Shown here one piece after another: positions 10,696 to 19,731 of a DNA stretch of 64,000 nt (its first letter is position 1; every line of letters begins with the position of its first letter). Position numbers and translations under genes: made by a program. The DNA is from Streptomyces sp. DSM 110735 (lineage in GTDB: Bacteria > Actinomycetota > Actinomycetes > Streptomycetales > Streptomycetaceae). Under the pieces are notes generated by a model, which was given only the letters and a program-made list of their open reading frames with translations, did no database searches and had not been told where the DNA came from. Location: NCBI RefSeq assembly GCF_016482685.1, contig NZ_JACYHF010000030.1, positions 1-64,000 on the forward strand, read 5' to 3'.

Positions 10696-11597
10696 CGACG
10701 AGTGCCGAAAGCGTCCGGAAGTCCGCGGCGCCGGTCGCGGCGGCGCGGACCCCGCTCGGGGAGCGGCTCACCGCGCGGCTGGGCGGCTCTCTGGTGCGGG
10801 CGTTCCTGCTGGTGGTGGGCCTGTTCTGGCTGGTGCCGACCATCGGGCTGCTCATCTCCTCGCTGCGCTCGCCGGAGGACATGAGCGCGAGCGGCTGGTG
10901 GCAGGTGTTCGCCGAGCCCTCCCAGCTCACCGTGGACAGTTACCGCAGGCTGCTGGAGAACGGCGACATCACGCACTCGCTGGTCAACACCGTGCTGATC
11001 ACGGTCCCGGCGACCGTCCTGGTGGTGCTGATCGGCTCACTCGCCGGGTACGCGTTCGCGTGGATGGAGTTCCCGGGGCGGGACTGGTGGTTCCTCGCCG
11101 TGGTGAGCCTGCTGGTGGTGCCGGTGCAGGTGGCGCTGATCCCGATCGCCGAACTCTTCGGCAAGATCGGTCTGTTCGGGTCGATCCTCGGGGTGATCCT
11201 GTTCCACGTCGGCTTCGGGCTGCCGTTCGCGGTGTTCCTGCTGCGGAACTTCTTCGCGGAGATCCCGCGCGAACTCCTGGAGGCGGCGCGGCTCGACGGT
11301 GCGGGTGAACTCCGGCTGTTCGCCCGGGTGGTGCTGCCGCTCGGGGGTCCGGCGATCGCGAGCCTCGGCATCTTCCAGTTCCTGTGGGTGTGGAACGACA
11401 TGCTGGTGGCGCTGGTGTTCACCAAGTCCGGCTCGCAGCCGATCACGGTCGCCCTGCAGACGCAGGTACGGCAGTTCGGCAACAACATCGACGTGCTCGC
11501 GCCCGGCGCGTTCCTGTCGATGGTGATCCCGCTGGCCGTGTTCTTCGCGTTCCAGCGGCAGTTCGTGTCCGGCGTGATGGCGGGCGCGGTCAAGTAG
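10692..11597 (+). CDS. Sugar ABC transporter permease, MalG-type
   Basis: A 301-aa permease. ATG 10692 overlaps the previous stop by four bases, so translation is probably coupled. About six membrane helices are visible, with the EAA motif LLEAARLDGAGE near residue 200 in the usual position before the last two helices. It pairs with the larger permease upstream to form the translocation channel. Length and layout are normal for the MalG/AglG family. A perfect hairpin follows the gene and probably ends the operon. Confidence 0.9.
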   Translation: MTTSAESVRKSAAPVAAARTPLGERLTARLGGSLVRAFLLVVGLFWLVPTIGLLISSLRSPEDMSASGWWQVFAEPSQLTVDSYRRLLENGDITHSLVNTVLITVPATVLVVLIGSLAGYAFAWMEFPGRDWWFLAVVSLLVVPVQVALIPIAELFGKIGLFGSILGVILFHVGFGLPFAVFLLRNFFAEIPRELLEAARLDGAGELRLFARVVLPLGGPAIASLGIFQFLWVWNDMLVALVFTKSGSQPITVALQTQVRQFGNNIDVLAPGAFLSMVIPLAVFFAFQRQFVSGVMAGAVK

Positions 11598-11623
11598 CCG
11601 CGAGCAGAACGTTTTTGCGGAGC

Positions 11624-11650
11624 GGGGGCGGTCCGGTGCGGACCGCCCCC
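11624..11650 (+). terminator. Hairpin terminator after sugar ABC operon
   Basis: GGGGGCGGTCC (11624-11634) and GGACCGCCCCC (11640-11650) form a perfect 11-bp stem with a 5-base loop, 26 bases past the permease stop. There is no U-tract, as is common in Streptomyces. Confidence 0.8.
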
Positions 11651-11749
11651 GTGACATGTCCCCCGTATGCCGTAGGGACCGTAACCAAGTCACCCGGACG
11701 GCCGTTGCCGCGGGCAGAAGGCCCGCGCCGAGCGACCCATGGATGTCCC

Positions 11750-13927
11750 TTGCCCAGGTTCAGCGTCATCGTCCCCGCGTACGAGGTCCAGGCGTATCTC
11801 TCCGAGTGCCTGGACTCGGTGCTCTCGCAGTCGTACGCCGATCTCGAACTGATCGCCGTGGACGACGGATCGCCGGACGCGTGCGGCACGATCATCGACG
11901 AGTACGCGGGGCGCGACGCCCGGGTGCGCCCCCTGCACCTCACCGCCAACCAGGGGCTGGGACCCGCCCGCAACGCGGGGATGGCGGGGGCGACCGGCGA
12001 CTATCTGCTCTTCCTGGACGGCGACGACACCCTCACCCCGCACACCCTGCGCGCGGTCGCGGACCGGATCAGCCAGACCGGCGACCCGGACGTGCTGGTC
12101 TTCGACTACGCGCGCACCTACGGCGACGGGCGCGAGGTCCGCAACCGGGAGGCGGCGCGGCTGGCCGAGCGCGGTCCTGCCCCCTTCCGCCTGGTGGAGC
12201 GCCCCGGGCTGCTGCGGGTGCTGATGGTGGCGTGGAACAAGGCGTACCGGCGGGACTTCGTGGAGCACGGCGAGCTGGTCTTCCCGCCGGGCTACTACGA
12301 GGACACCCCCTGGACCTTCCCGGTGCTGATGTCGGCGGACACCATCGCCACCCTTGACCGGGTGTGCGTGCACTACCGCCAGCGCCACACCGGCTCCATC
12401 CTGCGCACCACCAGCGACCGGCACTTCGACGTCCTCGACCAGTACGAGCGGGTCTTCGCCTACGTCGACACCCGTCCCGAACTGGACTGCTGGCGACCTG
12501 AGTTGTTCAACAAGATGGTCGAGCACTACGCGACCGTCTTCAGCCGCCCCGACCGGCTGCCGCGCCGCAGCCGTCCCCGCTTCCTGCGCCGCGCCCGCGC
12601 CCACTACCGCCGCTACCGGGTACCGGCTCCCCGCCCCTCCCGGCGCGCCCGGGTGCGGCACGCGCTGGTCCGCTTCGGGCTGCACCGCACCTACCGCACC
12701 CTGCTGCTGGTCTCGGCGGTGCGCCGCCGCACCCGCGCCTGCGCCGCCGACCGGGTGCGGGCGCTGCGGGCCGCCGCGCTGCGGCTGCACTACCGGGTCC
12801 AGTTGCGGCTGCCGCTGCGCGAGGACGACGCGGTGTTCGCCGACTCCGGCGGCACGGGCGGCGACCCGGCGGCGCTCGCGGAGGCGCTGCACCGGCACGC
12901 CCCGCACATCCGCACCGCGTGGATCGCGCACCCGGGGCAGTCCTGTCCCGGCGGAACGCGACCGCTGCGCCCCGGCTCCGCCGCCTGCTGGAGCGCGCTG
13001 GCCCGCTCCAAGTACCTGATCAGCAACGGGGTGTTCGCGCCCGGCGTCCGCAAACGCCCCGGGCAGGTCTTCCTCCAGACCGGCGACACCGCCCCCTGGA
13101 CGGCTCCCCCCGGCACCGGACCCGCGTCCGAGACCCGCCGCCCGCACACCCCGGCGCCCTGGGACTACGCCCTCTCCCCCGGCCCGCACACCGCCCCGCC
13201 CGCCGAGCGGACGCAGCCGGACCCCTGCACGACCCTGGTGTACGGGCGCCCGCGCAACGACGTGCTCCAGCGGGCGACTCCGGCCGACGTGACCCGGCTG
13301 CGCACCGCGCTCGGCATCCCCGAGGGCACGGTCGCGATCCTCTACGCCCCCGCCCGCCGGGACCATCCGTTCACCCGGCGTCCCGTCCTCGACCTGGAGC
13401 GGCTGGCCCGCGAGCTGGGTCCGCGCTTCGTCGTGCTGGTCCGCGCCGGTCGGGCACCGGTGCTCTGGCGCCGCGAGATCCCGGGCGTGCTCGACGTCTC
13501 CGCGCATCCGAGCGCGGCCGAGCTGTGCCTGGCGTCGGACGCGCTGCTCACCGACGGCGCGCCGCTGATGTTCGACTACGCGGGTCTGGACCGCCCGATC
13601 GTCGTGCACGCCGGGGACGGCTTCCCCGACGCCCCCGGCGAGGTCGCGCGGGGCGAGGACGAGGTGATCGGTCTGTTCGTCTCCGGCCGCTGGCGCGACC
13701 CCGGCGCGGCAGGACCCCGGGCGGCGTTCCGGGAGCGGTTCTGTCCGCTGGACGACGGGCGCGCCGCGGAGCGGATCGTGCGGCACGTGATGCTCGGCCG
13801 GGCGGACGGGCTGCCCGAGGTGATCCCGGTCGTGGACCGGCGCCCGGTGCCCTCCGCCGCCGCGCGCGCCCTCGCGCCACCGGTGACGGTGCCGGAACCC
13901 TCCGGTCCCGTCACCGACGGCCGCTGA
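11750..13927 (+). CDS. GT2 glycosyltransferase fused to a degenerate glycerophosphotransferase domain
   Basis: About 725 aa from a TTG start at 11750, giving LPRFSVIVPAYEV, which matches paralogues starting MPRFSII and VPRFSVI. No ATG lies in frame nearby. The N-terminal GT-A domain looks intact (VDDGSPD, LFLDGDDT, an EDTPWTFP segment). The C-terminal half aligns with the CDP-glycerol glycerophosphotransferase (TagB/TagF) domain of its neighbours, keeping YGRPRNDVL, ILYAP and a MFDYAGLDRP segment. Two conserved motifs are lost: HGTPLK is replaced by GDTAPW (near 444) and TDYSS by TDGAP (near 600). The second half may therefore be inactive or altered. It heads a set of related genes for a surface polymer. 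Confidence 0.82.
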   Translation: MPRFSVIVPAYEVQAYLSECLDSVLSQSYADLELIAVDDGSPDACGTIIDEYAGRDARVRPLHLTANQGLGPARNAGMAGATGDYLLFLDGDDTLTPHTLRAVADRISQTGDPDVLVFDYARTYGDGREVRNREAARLAERGPAPFRLVERPGLLRVLMVAWNKAYRRDFVEHGELVFPPGYYEDTPWTFPVLMSADTIATLDRVCVHYRQRHTGSILRTTSDRHFDVLDQYERVFAYVDTRPELDCWRPELFNKMVEHYATVFSRPDRLPRRSRPRFLRRARAHYRRYRVPAPRPSRRARVRHALVRFGLHRTYRTLLLVSAVRRRTRACAADRVRALRAAALRLHYRVQLRLPLREDDAVFADSGGTGGDPAALAEALHRHAPHIRTAWIAHPGQSCPGGTRPLRPGSAACWSALARSKYLISNGVFAPGVRKRPGQVFLQTGDTAPWTAPPGTGPASETRRPHTPAPWDYALSPGPHTAPPAERTQPDPCTTLVYGRPRNDVLQRATPADVTRLRTALGIPEGTVAILYAPARRDHPFTRRPVLDLERLARELGPRFVVLVRAGRAPVLWRREIPGVLDVSAHPSAAELCLASDALLTDGAPLMFDYAGLDRPIVVHAGDGFPDAPGEVARGEDEVIGLFVSGRWRDPGAAGPRAAFRERFCPLDDGRAAERIVRHVMLGRADGLPEVIPVVDRRPVPSAAARALAPPVTVPEPSGPVTDGR

Positions 13928-14200
13928 ACACCGTTGGATCTTCCGGGAGTTCCGATGCCCCGCTCCACGACCCGGCCCACCCCGAGCCGACCGTCCACCT
14001 GGCGCCCCGCAGGACGCCCCGGCCGCGCCCACCGCCCGACGGACCGCGCCCGCAGGACGCCAGCCCGCAGCCGCAGGACGACAAGCCGCCGCCCGAGGAC
14101 GACAGCCCGCAGCCGGGGGACGACTGGCCGCCCCCCACCGGCCGACCGCCCGCCTCCACCAGGCGACCGGCCGCGTCCGCAAGACGACAGAGAGAACAGA
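13928..14200. repeat. Low-complexity spacer between two transferase paralogues
   Basis: The 273-base gap holds many CGCAGGACG / CCGCCGCCCGAGGACGAC-like words that repeat irregularly. One frame reads as a Pro/Asp/Gln-rich string but lacks a convincing start and is out of frame with both neighbours. An ATGCCCCGC at 13955 echoes the first codons of the gene starting at 14201. No promoter is identified. Confidence 0.4.
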
Positions 14201-16402
14201 ATGCCCCGCTTCAGCATCATCGTCCCCTCGCACGGGGTCCCGGGCCGGCTGTCCCAGGCCCTGGACTCGGTCCTCGCCCAGTCCTTCGACGACCTGGAGC
14301 TGATCCCGGTCTGCGACGACGCCGAGTCCCCCGCCGCCCACGTCGCGGCCGAGTACGCCCGGCGCGATCCCCGGGTGCGCCCGGTGTACTCGCCGCCGTC
14401 CGCGGGGCTGAGCGGCGCCCGCAACACCGGGACGCGGGCGGCGACCGGGGCGTACGTGCTGTTCCTGGACGGCGACGACCTGCTGCTGCCCGGCGCGCTC
14501 GCGGCGGCGGACGCCCGGCTGACGGAGACCGCCGGGGTGGACGTGCTGCACGGCGAGTACGAGCGCGTGCCCTGGTGGGAGGGCGATCCTGCGAACCCGG
14601 CCGCCCCGCTGCTGGCCAAGGCGCCGAAGGGTGCCTACGACCCCGCGATGGTGGCAGAGCCGTTCGGTACGCGGCTGCCCGCCTGGAGCGCGGTGTACCG
14701 GCGCGCCTTCCTCACCGAGCACGAACTCGCCTTCCCCGAGGGTCACTTCACCGATCTCGGCTGGGCCGGGCTGGTGGCGGTGGCCGCGCGCCGGGCGGCC
14801 GTGCTGCGCCGTCCGCTCGTGCGGCACCGGGCGCGCCGCCAGGGCAGCAGGCTGAACCTGCCGGGCGCGCACCAGCACACCCTGCTGGACCAGGTGGAGC
14901 TGGTGCTGACCCGCGCCGCCGGGGCGGGGCTGCCCGCCGCGCGGGTGCGGGCGCTCTTCGACCAGCTCTTCACCGAGGTCCTGAAGACGGCTTCCCGCCC
15001 GCACCGGCTCCCCTCAGGACACCGCAGGTTCTTCCGCCGGGCCGCCCGCCTCTACCGCCGTCACCGCCCCGCCGGGCACCGCTTCCCCGAGGGCAGCCTC
15101 GGAGTGCAGCACCGGCTGCTCGCGGCGGGCGCGTACAGCGCGTTCCGGGCGCTGCGCGGCGCCAACCGCGCCGCCGCCGGAGTCCTCGCCCGGCTGCCCC
15201 GCCCCCGTATGGCGCGCACCCGGCTGCGCTATGCCCGCGCCCTGCGCCGCCCGCTGGACCCCAACCTGGCGGTGTACTGCGCTTATTGGGGCCGGGGCTA
15301 CGCCTGCAACCCGGCGGCGATCCACGCCAAGGCGCGTGAACTCGCCCCGCACATCAGGTCGGTGTTCCTGGTGGAGGCGGGGCAGGAGCACACGCTGCCC
15401 AACGGTGTCGAGCACGCGGTGATCGGCTCGCACCGTTCCTGGGAGCTGCTGGCCCGCGCCAAGTACCTGGTGAACAACGCCAACTTCGCCGAGGGAGTCG
15501 TCAAGCGCCCCGGCAGCGTCCACCTCCAGACCCAGCACGGCACCCCGCTGAAGACGATGGGCGTGGACCAGTCGACGTACCCGGTGGTGGCGTCGCGCTC
15601 GGGGAGCTTCACCAAGCTGCTCGGGCGGGTGGACCGCTGGGACTTCAACCTGTCGTCCAACGCGCACTCCACCCAGATGTGGGAGCGCGCCTTCCCGGGC
15701 TCCTACGAGCAGTTGGAGTACGGCTATCCGCGCAACGACGTGTACTGCACGGCGACTTCGCAGGACGTGGCCCGCGTCCGCCGTGAGCTGGGCGTGCCCG
15801 AGGGCAGTACCGCCGTGCTGTACGCGCCGACCCACCGCGACTGGTCCGACGGCTTCGAAACCGGTCTGGATCTGGAGGAGTTCTGCCGCGCGGCGGGTGA
15901 CGAGGTGGTGGTGCTGCTGCGCGCCCACTACTTCTACGACCGCGGCACCGCCCGGAGTTCGGACCGGATCATCGACGTGACCGCGCACCGCTCGGCGGAG
16001 GACGTGTGCCTGGCGGCGGACGCGCTGATCACGGACTACTCCTCGATCATGTTCGACTACGCCAACCTGGACCGTCCGGTCGTGATCTACGCCGACGACT
16101 GGGAGGTCTACCGCGAGACCCGGGGCGTCTACTTCGACCTGATGTCCGCCCCGCCGGGCCCGGTCGCCCGGACCCCGCAGGAACTGGCCCGGATCTTCCG
16201 CGAGGGCGAGTACGCGGGACCGGAGTCCCGGGAGCTGCGGGCTCGGTTCCGGGAGCGGTTCTGCCAGTTCGACGACGGGCGCGCCGCCGAGCGTGTCGTA
16301 CGCCGGGTGCTGCTCGAAGAGCCGCCGGAGGCGCTTCCCCCGGTGATCCCGCTCGCGGAGCGTGTTCCCGCCCCCGCCGCCGCGACCCTCGTGAGGAGCT
16401 GA
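14201..16402 (+). CDS. Bifunctional GT2 glycosyltransferase / CDP-glycerol-type glycerophosphotransferase
   Basis: A 733-aa protein from ATG 14201 (MPRFSIIVPSHGV). Residues 1-330 are a family-2 GT-A domain with VCDDAES and LFLDGDDLLL for nucleotide-sugar and metal binding. After a basic helical linker, residues 370-715 form a TagF/TagB-like domain with LQTQHGTPLK (near 445), GYPRNDV, a VLYAPTHRDW segment and TDYSSIMFDYANLDRP (near 611). In that family these motifs contain the catalytic His and substrate-binding residues. The likely role is building a glycosylated poly(glycerol-phosphate)-type wall polymer at the membrane's inner face. It lies 6 bases before the next paralogue, so they are probably cotranscribed. 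Confidence 0.87.
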   Translation: MPRFSIIVPSHGVPGRLSQALDSVLAQSFDDLELIPVCDDAESPAAHVAAEYARRDPRVRPVYSPPSAGLSGARNTGTRAATGAYVLFLDGDDLLLPGALAAADARLTETAGVDVLHGEYERVPWWEGDPANPAAPLLAKAPKGAYDPAMVAEPFGTRLPAWSAVYRRAFLTEHELAFPEGHFTDLGWAGLVAVAARRAAVLRRPLVRHRARRQGSRLNLPGAHQHTLLDQVELVLTRAAGAGLPAARVRALFDQLFTEVLKTASRPHRLPSGHRRFFRRAARLYRRHRPAGHRFPEGSLGVQHRLLAAGAYSAFRALRGANRAAAGVLARLPRPRMARTRLRYARALRRPLDPNLAVYCAYWGRGYACNPAAIHAKARELAPHIRSVFLVEAGQEHTLPNGVEHAVIGSHRSWELLARAKYLVNNANFAEGVVKRPGSVHLQTQHGTPLKTMGVDQSTYPVVASRSGSFTKLLGRVDRWDFNLSSNAHSTQMWERAFPGSYEQLEYGYPRNDVYCTATSQDVARVRRELGVPEGSTAVLYAPTHRDWSDGFETGLDLEEFCRAAGDEVVVLLRAHYFYDRGTARSSDRIIDVTAHRSAEDVCLAADALITDYSSIMFDYANLDRPVVIYADDWEVYRETRGVYFDLMSAPPGPVARTPQELARIFREGEYAGPESRELRARFRERFCQFDDGRAAERVVRRVLLEEPPEALPPVIPLAERVPAPAAATLVRS

Positions 16403-16408
16403 CCCGCC

Positions 16409-18628
16409 GTGCCCCGCTTCAGTGTGATCGTGCCCTGCTTCAAGGTGCAGGGCTTCCTGCGCGAGTGTCTGGACTCGGTGCTCGGCCAGTCGTACGCCGA
16501 CCTCGAAGTCATCGCCGTGGACGACCGCTCGCCGGACGGCTGCGGCGCGATCCTGGACGAGTACGCCGCCCGCGACCCGCGCGTCACGGTGCTGCACCTG
16601 CCGGAGAACGTGGGTCTGGGCCGCGCCCGCAACGCCGGGATGCCGCACGCCACCGGCGACTACCTCCTCTTCCTGGACAGCGACGACACGCTGACCCCGG
16701 GCGCACTCAAGGCGGTCGCGAACCGGCTGGACGAGACCGCGGACCCGGACGTGCTGGTCTTCGACTACGCGCGCACCTACTGGTGGGGCGGCACCCGGCG
16801 CAACGTCCTCGCCCATGTGCTGGCGGAGTCCGGACCCGGCACCTTCACGGCGGCAACGCGCCCGGAGATCCTCGACCTGCTGATGGTGGTGTGGAACAAG
16901 GTCTACCGGCGCGACTTCGTGACCGAGCACGGCTTCGCCTTCCCGCCCGGCTACTACGAGGACACCCCCTGGACCTTCCCGGTGCTGCTGAGCGCCGGGC
17001 GGATCGCCGCCCTGGACCGGATCTGCGTGAACTACCGGCAGCGCAGGCAGGGCAACATCCTGTCCACCACGAGCCGCAAGCACTTCGACGTCCACGACCA
17101 GTACGAGCGGGTCTTCGCGTTCGTGGCGGCGCATCCGGAGCTGTGGGTGTGGCGCCCGTATCTGCACCGCAAGATGGGCGAGCACTGCCTGGACATCCTG
17201 TCCAAGCCGGACCGGCTGCCGCCCGCCGACAAGGCGGAGTTCTTCCACCGCACCGCCGAGCTGTTCCGCGCGCACCGCCCCGAGGGCGCCGAGGTGACGG
17301 GCGAGACCGCGGTGCTGACCGGCGGCTACCGGGCGTATCTGCTGCGCCGTCAGGCGGTGCGGGCGGCACGGGAGGCGCGGCGGCGGGCGGGTCGGGTGCG
17401 CGGCGCGGCGGCCGTACGGTCCCGGCGCACCTGGACGGCGCTGCACGCGCGGCGCCCGCTCGACCCCGACCTGGTGGTGTACTCGGCGTCCTCGCACCGG
17501 GGGATGCTGGGCGACCCGGCGGCGGTGTACCGCGCGGCGGAGGTGATCGCGCCCCGGTTGCGCGGGGTGTGGGTGGTCCGGGACGAGGAGACGGCGGCGG
17601 GGCTGCCGGAGGGCACCGAGTACGCCGTCGTCGGCTCCCGGCGCTACGGCGAGGTCACCGCGCGCGCGACGTTCTTCGTCAACGACGTCAACTGGCCCGG
17701 CGATCTGGCCAAGCGGGACGGCGCCGTGCACATCCACACCCACCAGTGCACCCCGCTGAAGCTCCTGGGCGCCGATCTGCTGGACCGCCCGGGCGCCCGG
17801 CTCGGCTTCGACGTGCCGAGGATGCTGCGCCGCGCCGACCGCTGGGACCACAGCCTGGTCGCGAGCCGGTACGCGGAGCTGGTGTGGGAGCGCGCCTACC
17901 CCTGCCACTTCGCCTCGGCGCGCACCGGCAGCCCGCGCAACGACGTGCTGGTGCGCTCGGGCGCGCTGCGCGGCGCGGACTTCCGGCTGCGGCACGGCAT
18001 TCCCGAGGACCACACGGTGGTGCTGTACGCCCCGACCCGGCGCGACTACCAGCGCAGTGGTCACGTGGACCGCCTGGACCTGGCGCGGTTCGCGGCCGGT
18101 CTGGGCGCGGGGCACACCCTGGTGGTCCGGCTGCATCCGACGCTCGCCGCCGGTCCGGCGCGCGGAATGGGGCTCGCGGAGCTGGCCCGGCGCGGGGTCG
18201 TGGTGGACGCAACCGACGAGCCGGACGCGGCGGAGGTGCTGCTCGCGGCGGACGCGCTGGTGACGGACTACTCGTCGATCATGTTCGACTACGCCAACCT
18301 GGACCGCCCGATCGTGCTGTTCGCGGACGACCTGGCCACGTTCGCCGCGAGCCGGGGCACCTACTTCGACGTCACGGCGGAGCCGCCGGGGCATGTGGCG
18401 TACACGGAACACGACTTGGTCCGGCTGTTCGCGTCCGGCTCGTGGCGGGACGCGGACGCGGCGGCGCTGCGGGGCGCCTTCCGGGCGCGGTTCTGTGCGT
18501 ACGAGGACGGCAGGGCCGCCGAGCGCGTGGTGCGCACGCTGCTGCTCGGCGAGCCCATGCCGGATGCCCCGGCGGCGCGTGTCCCCCGTCCGGCGATGGG
18601 CGACGGGGTGCTCACGCCGTCGTCCTGA
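16409..18628 (+). CDS. Bifunctional GT2 glycosyltransferase / glycerophosphotransferase with variant HGTP motif
   Basis: A 739-aa protein with GTG start at 16409 and GGAG overlapping the preceding stop. The N-terminal GT-A domain is closest to that of the 11750 gene (VDDRSPDGCG, LFLDSDDTLT, GYYEDTPWTFP). The C-terminal domain keeps TDYSSIMFDYANLDRP (near 617) and a YAPTRRDY segment. The usual HGTPLK is HQCTPLK (near 444), so one glycine is replaced by two residues but the His remains. Last of three consecutive plus-strand paralogues. Activity is plausible but the acceptor may differ. Confidence 0.85.
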   Translation: MPRFSVIVPCFKVQGFLRECLDSVLGQSYADLEVIAVDDRSPDGCGAILDEYAARDPRVTVLHLPENVGLGRARNAGMPHATGDYLLFLDSDDTLTPGALKAVANRLDETADPDVLVFDYARTYWWGGTRRNVLAHVLAESGPGTFTAATRPEILDLLMVVWNKVYRRDFVTEHGFAFPPGYYEDTPWTFPVLLSAGRIAALDRICVNYRQRRQGNILSTTSRKHFDVHDQYERVFAFVAAHPELWVWRPYLHRKMGEHCLDILSKPDRLPPADKAEFFHRTAELFRAHRPEGAEVTGETAVLTGGYRAYLLRRQAVRAAREARRRAGRVRGAAAVRSRRTWTALHARRPLDPDLVVYSASSHRGMLGDPAAVYRAAEVIAPRLRGVWVVRDEETAAGLPEGTEYAVVGSRRYGEVTARATFFVNDVNWPGDLAKRDGAVHIHTHQCTPLKLLGADLLDRPGARLGFDVPRMLRRADRWDHSLVASRYAELVWERAYPCHFASARTGSPRNDVLVRSGALRGADFRLRHGIPEDHTVVLYAPTRRDYQRSGHVDRLDLARFAAGLGAGHTLVVRLHPTLAAGPARGMGLAELARRGVVVDATDEPDAAEVLLAADALVTDYSSIMFDYANLDRPIVLFADDLATFAASRGTYFDVTAEPPGHVAYTEHDLVRLFASGSWRDADAAALRGAFRARFCAYEDGRAAERVVRTLLLGEPMPDAPAARVPRPAMGDGVLTPSS

Positions 18629-18667
18629 GACCGGAGGTCAGCGGAGTTCACCGGAGTGCACCGAGGT

Positions 18668-19081
<414 letters not shown>

Positions 19082-19150
19082 GGGGACCATCCCTCTCAGG
19101 AGTCGGGTGCGGCGGCGGTCCGCCGCCCTCACGGTTTCGAGTAGAGCACG

Positions 19151-19161
19151 CAATTAAATTG
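19151..19161. promoter_or_regulatory. OhrR operator palindrome
   Basis: CAATTAAATTG is an 11-base perfect palindrome in a very GC-rich region, 70 bases from the ohr start and 39 bases from the ohrR start. It matches the core of the Bacillus OhrR box (TACAATT-AATTGTA) as I recall it. A -10-like TATCCT at 19189-19194 is six bases before the ohrR ATG, implying a leaderless ohrR transcript. Confidence 0.8.
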
Positions 19162-19200
19162 TGCGCAACCGAATGACGTCTGCCCGGCTATCCTGGTCCC

Positions 19201-19731
19201 ATGACCGCCTCGCCCACCCCGCCCGCAGGCAACGCGCCGAGCGCCGACACCGCCCCGCCCGCCGCCGAGGCGGACTGGCTCCGGCTCGACCGGCAGATCT
19301 GCTTCTCCCTGCACGCCGCGTCCCGCGCGTTCAACGGCGTCTACCGGGTCCTGCTGAAGGACCTCGGGCTCACCTACCCGCAGTACCTCGTGATGCTCGT
19401 GCTGTGGGAGCGCGGGGATCTGCCGGTCAAGGCGCTCGGGGAGCATCTGCGGCTCGACTCGGGCACGCTGTCCCCGCTGGTCAAACGGCTGGAGTCGGCC
19501 GGTCTGGTCCGCCGGGAGCGCAGCGCGCTGGACGAGCGCTCGGTGCGGGTGCGGCTCACCGGGGAGGGCGCGGCGCTGCGCGAGCGGGCGCTGGAGGTGC
19601 CCCGCCGGATCGCGGTCGCGACCGGTGCCGACCCGGCGGAGATCGGCGAGCTGCGCGACCGCCTCGACCGTCTCACCTCGGCACTGGACGCGGCGGTAAG
19701 GGACCTGGAGGCGTCCCCGGAGCCCCGCTGA
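19201..19731 (+). CDS. ohrR: MarR-family peroxide-sensing repressor OhrR
   Basis: A 176-aa MarR/OhrR regulator. After a 25-residue Ala/Pro tail comes LDRQICFSLHAASRAF, whose Cys34 corresponds to the single reactive cysteine of OhrR proteins. The winged helix-turn-helix follows (LTYPQYLVMLVLWE, LDSGTLSPLVKRLE, RSALDERSVRVRLT). The start is leaderless-like, with TATCCT just upstream and no ribosome site. Oxidation of Cys34 by organic peroxide would release it from the palindrome at 19151 and induce ohr. Its 3' end overlaps the convergent membrane-protein gene by 59 bases. Confidence 0.94.
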   Translation: MTASPTPPAGNAPSADTAPPAAEADWLRLDRQICFSLHAASRAFNGVYRVLLKDLGLTYPQYLVMLVLWERGDLPVKALGEHLRLDSGTLSPLVKRLESAGLVRRERSALDERSVRVRLTGEGAALRERALEVPRRIAVATGADPAEIGELRDRLDRLTSALDAAVRDLEASPEPR

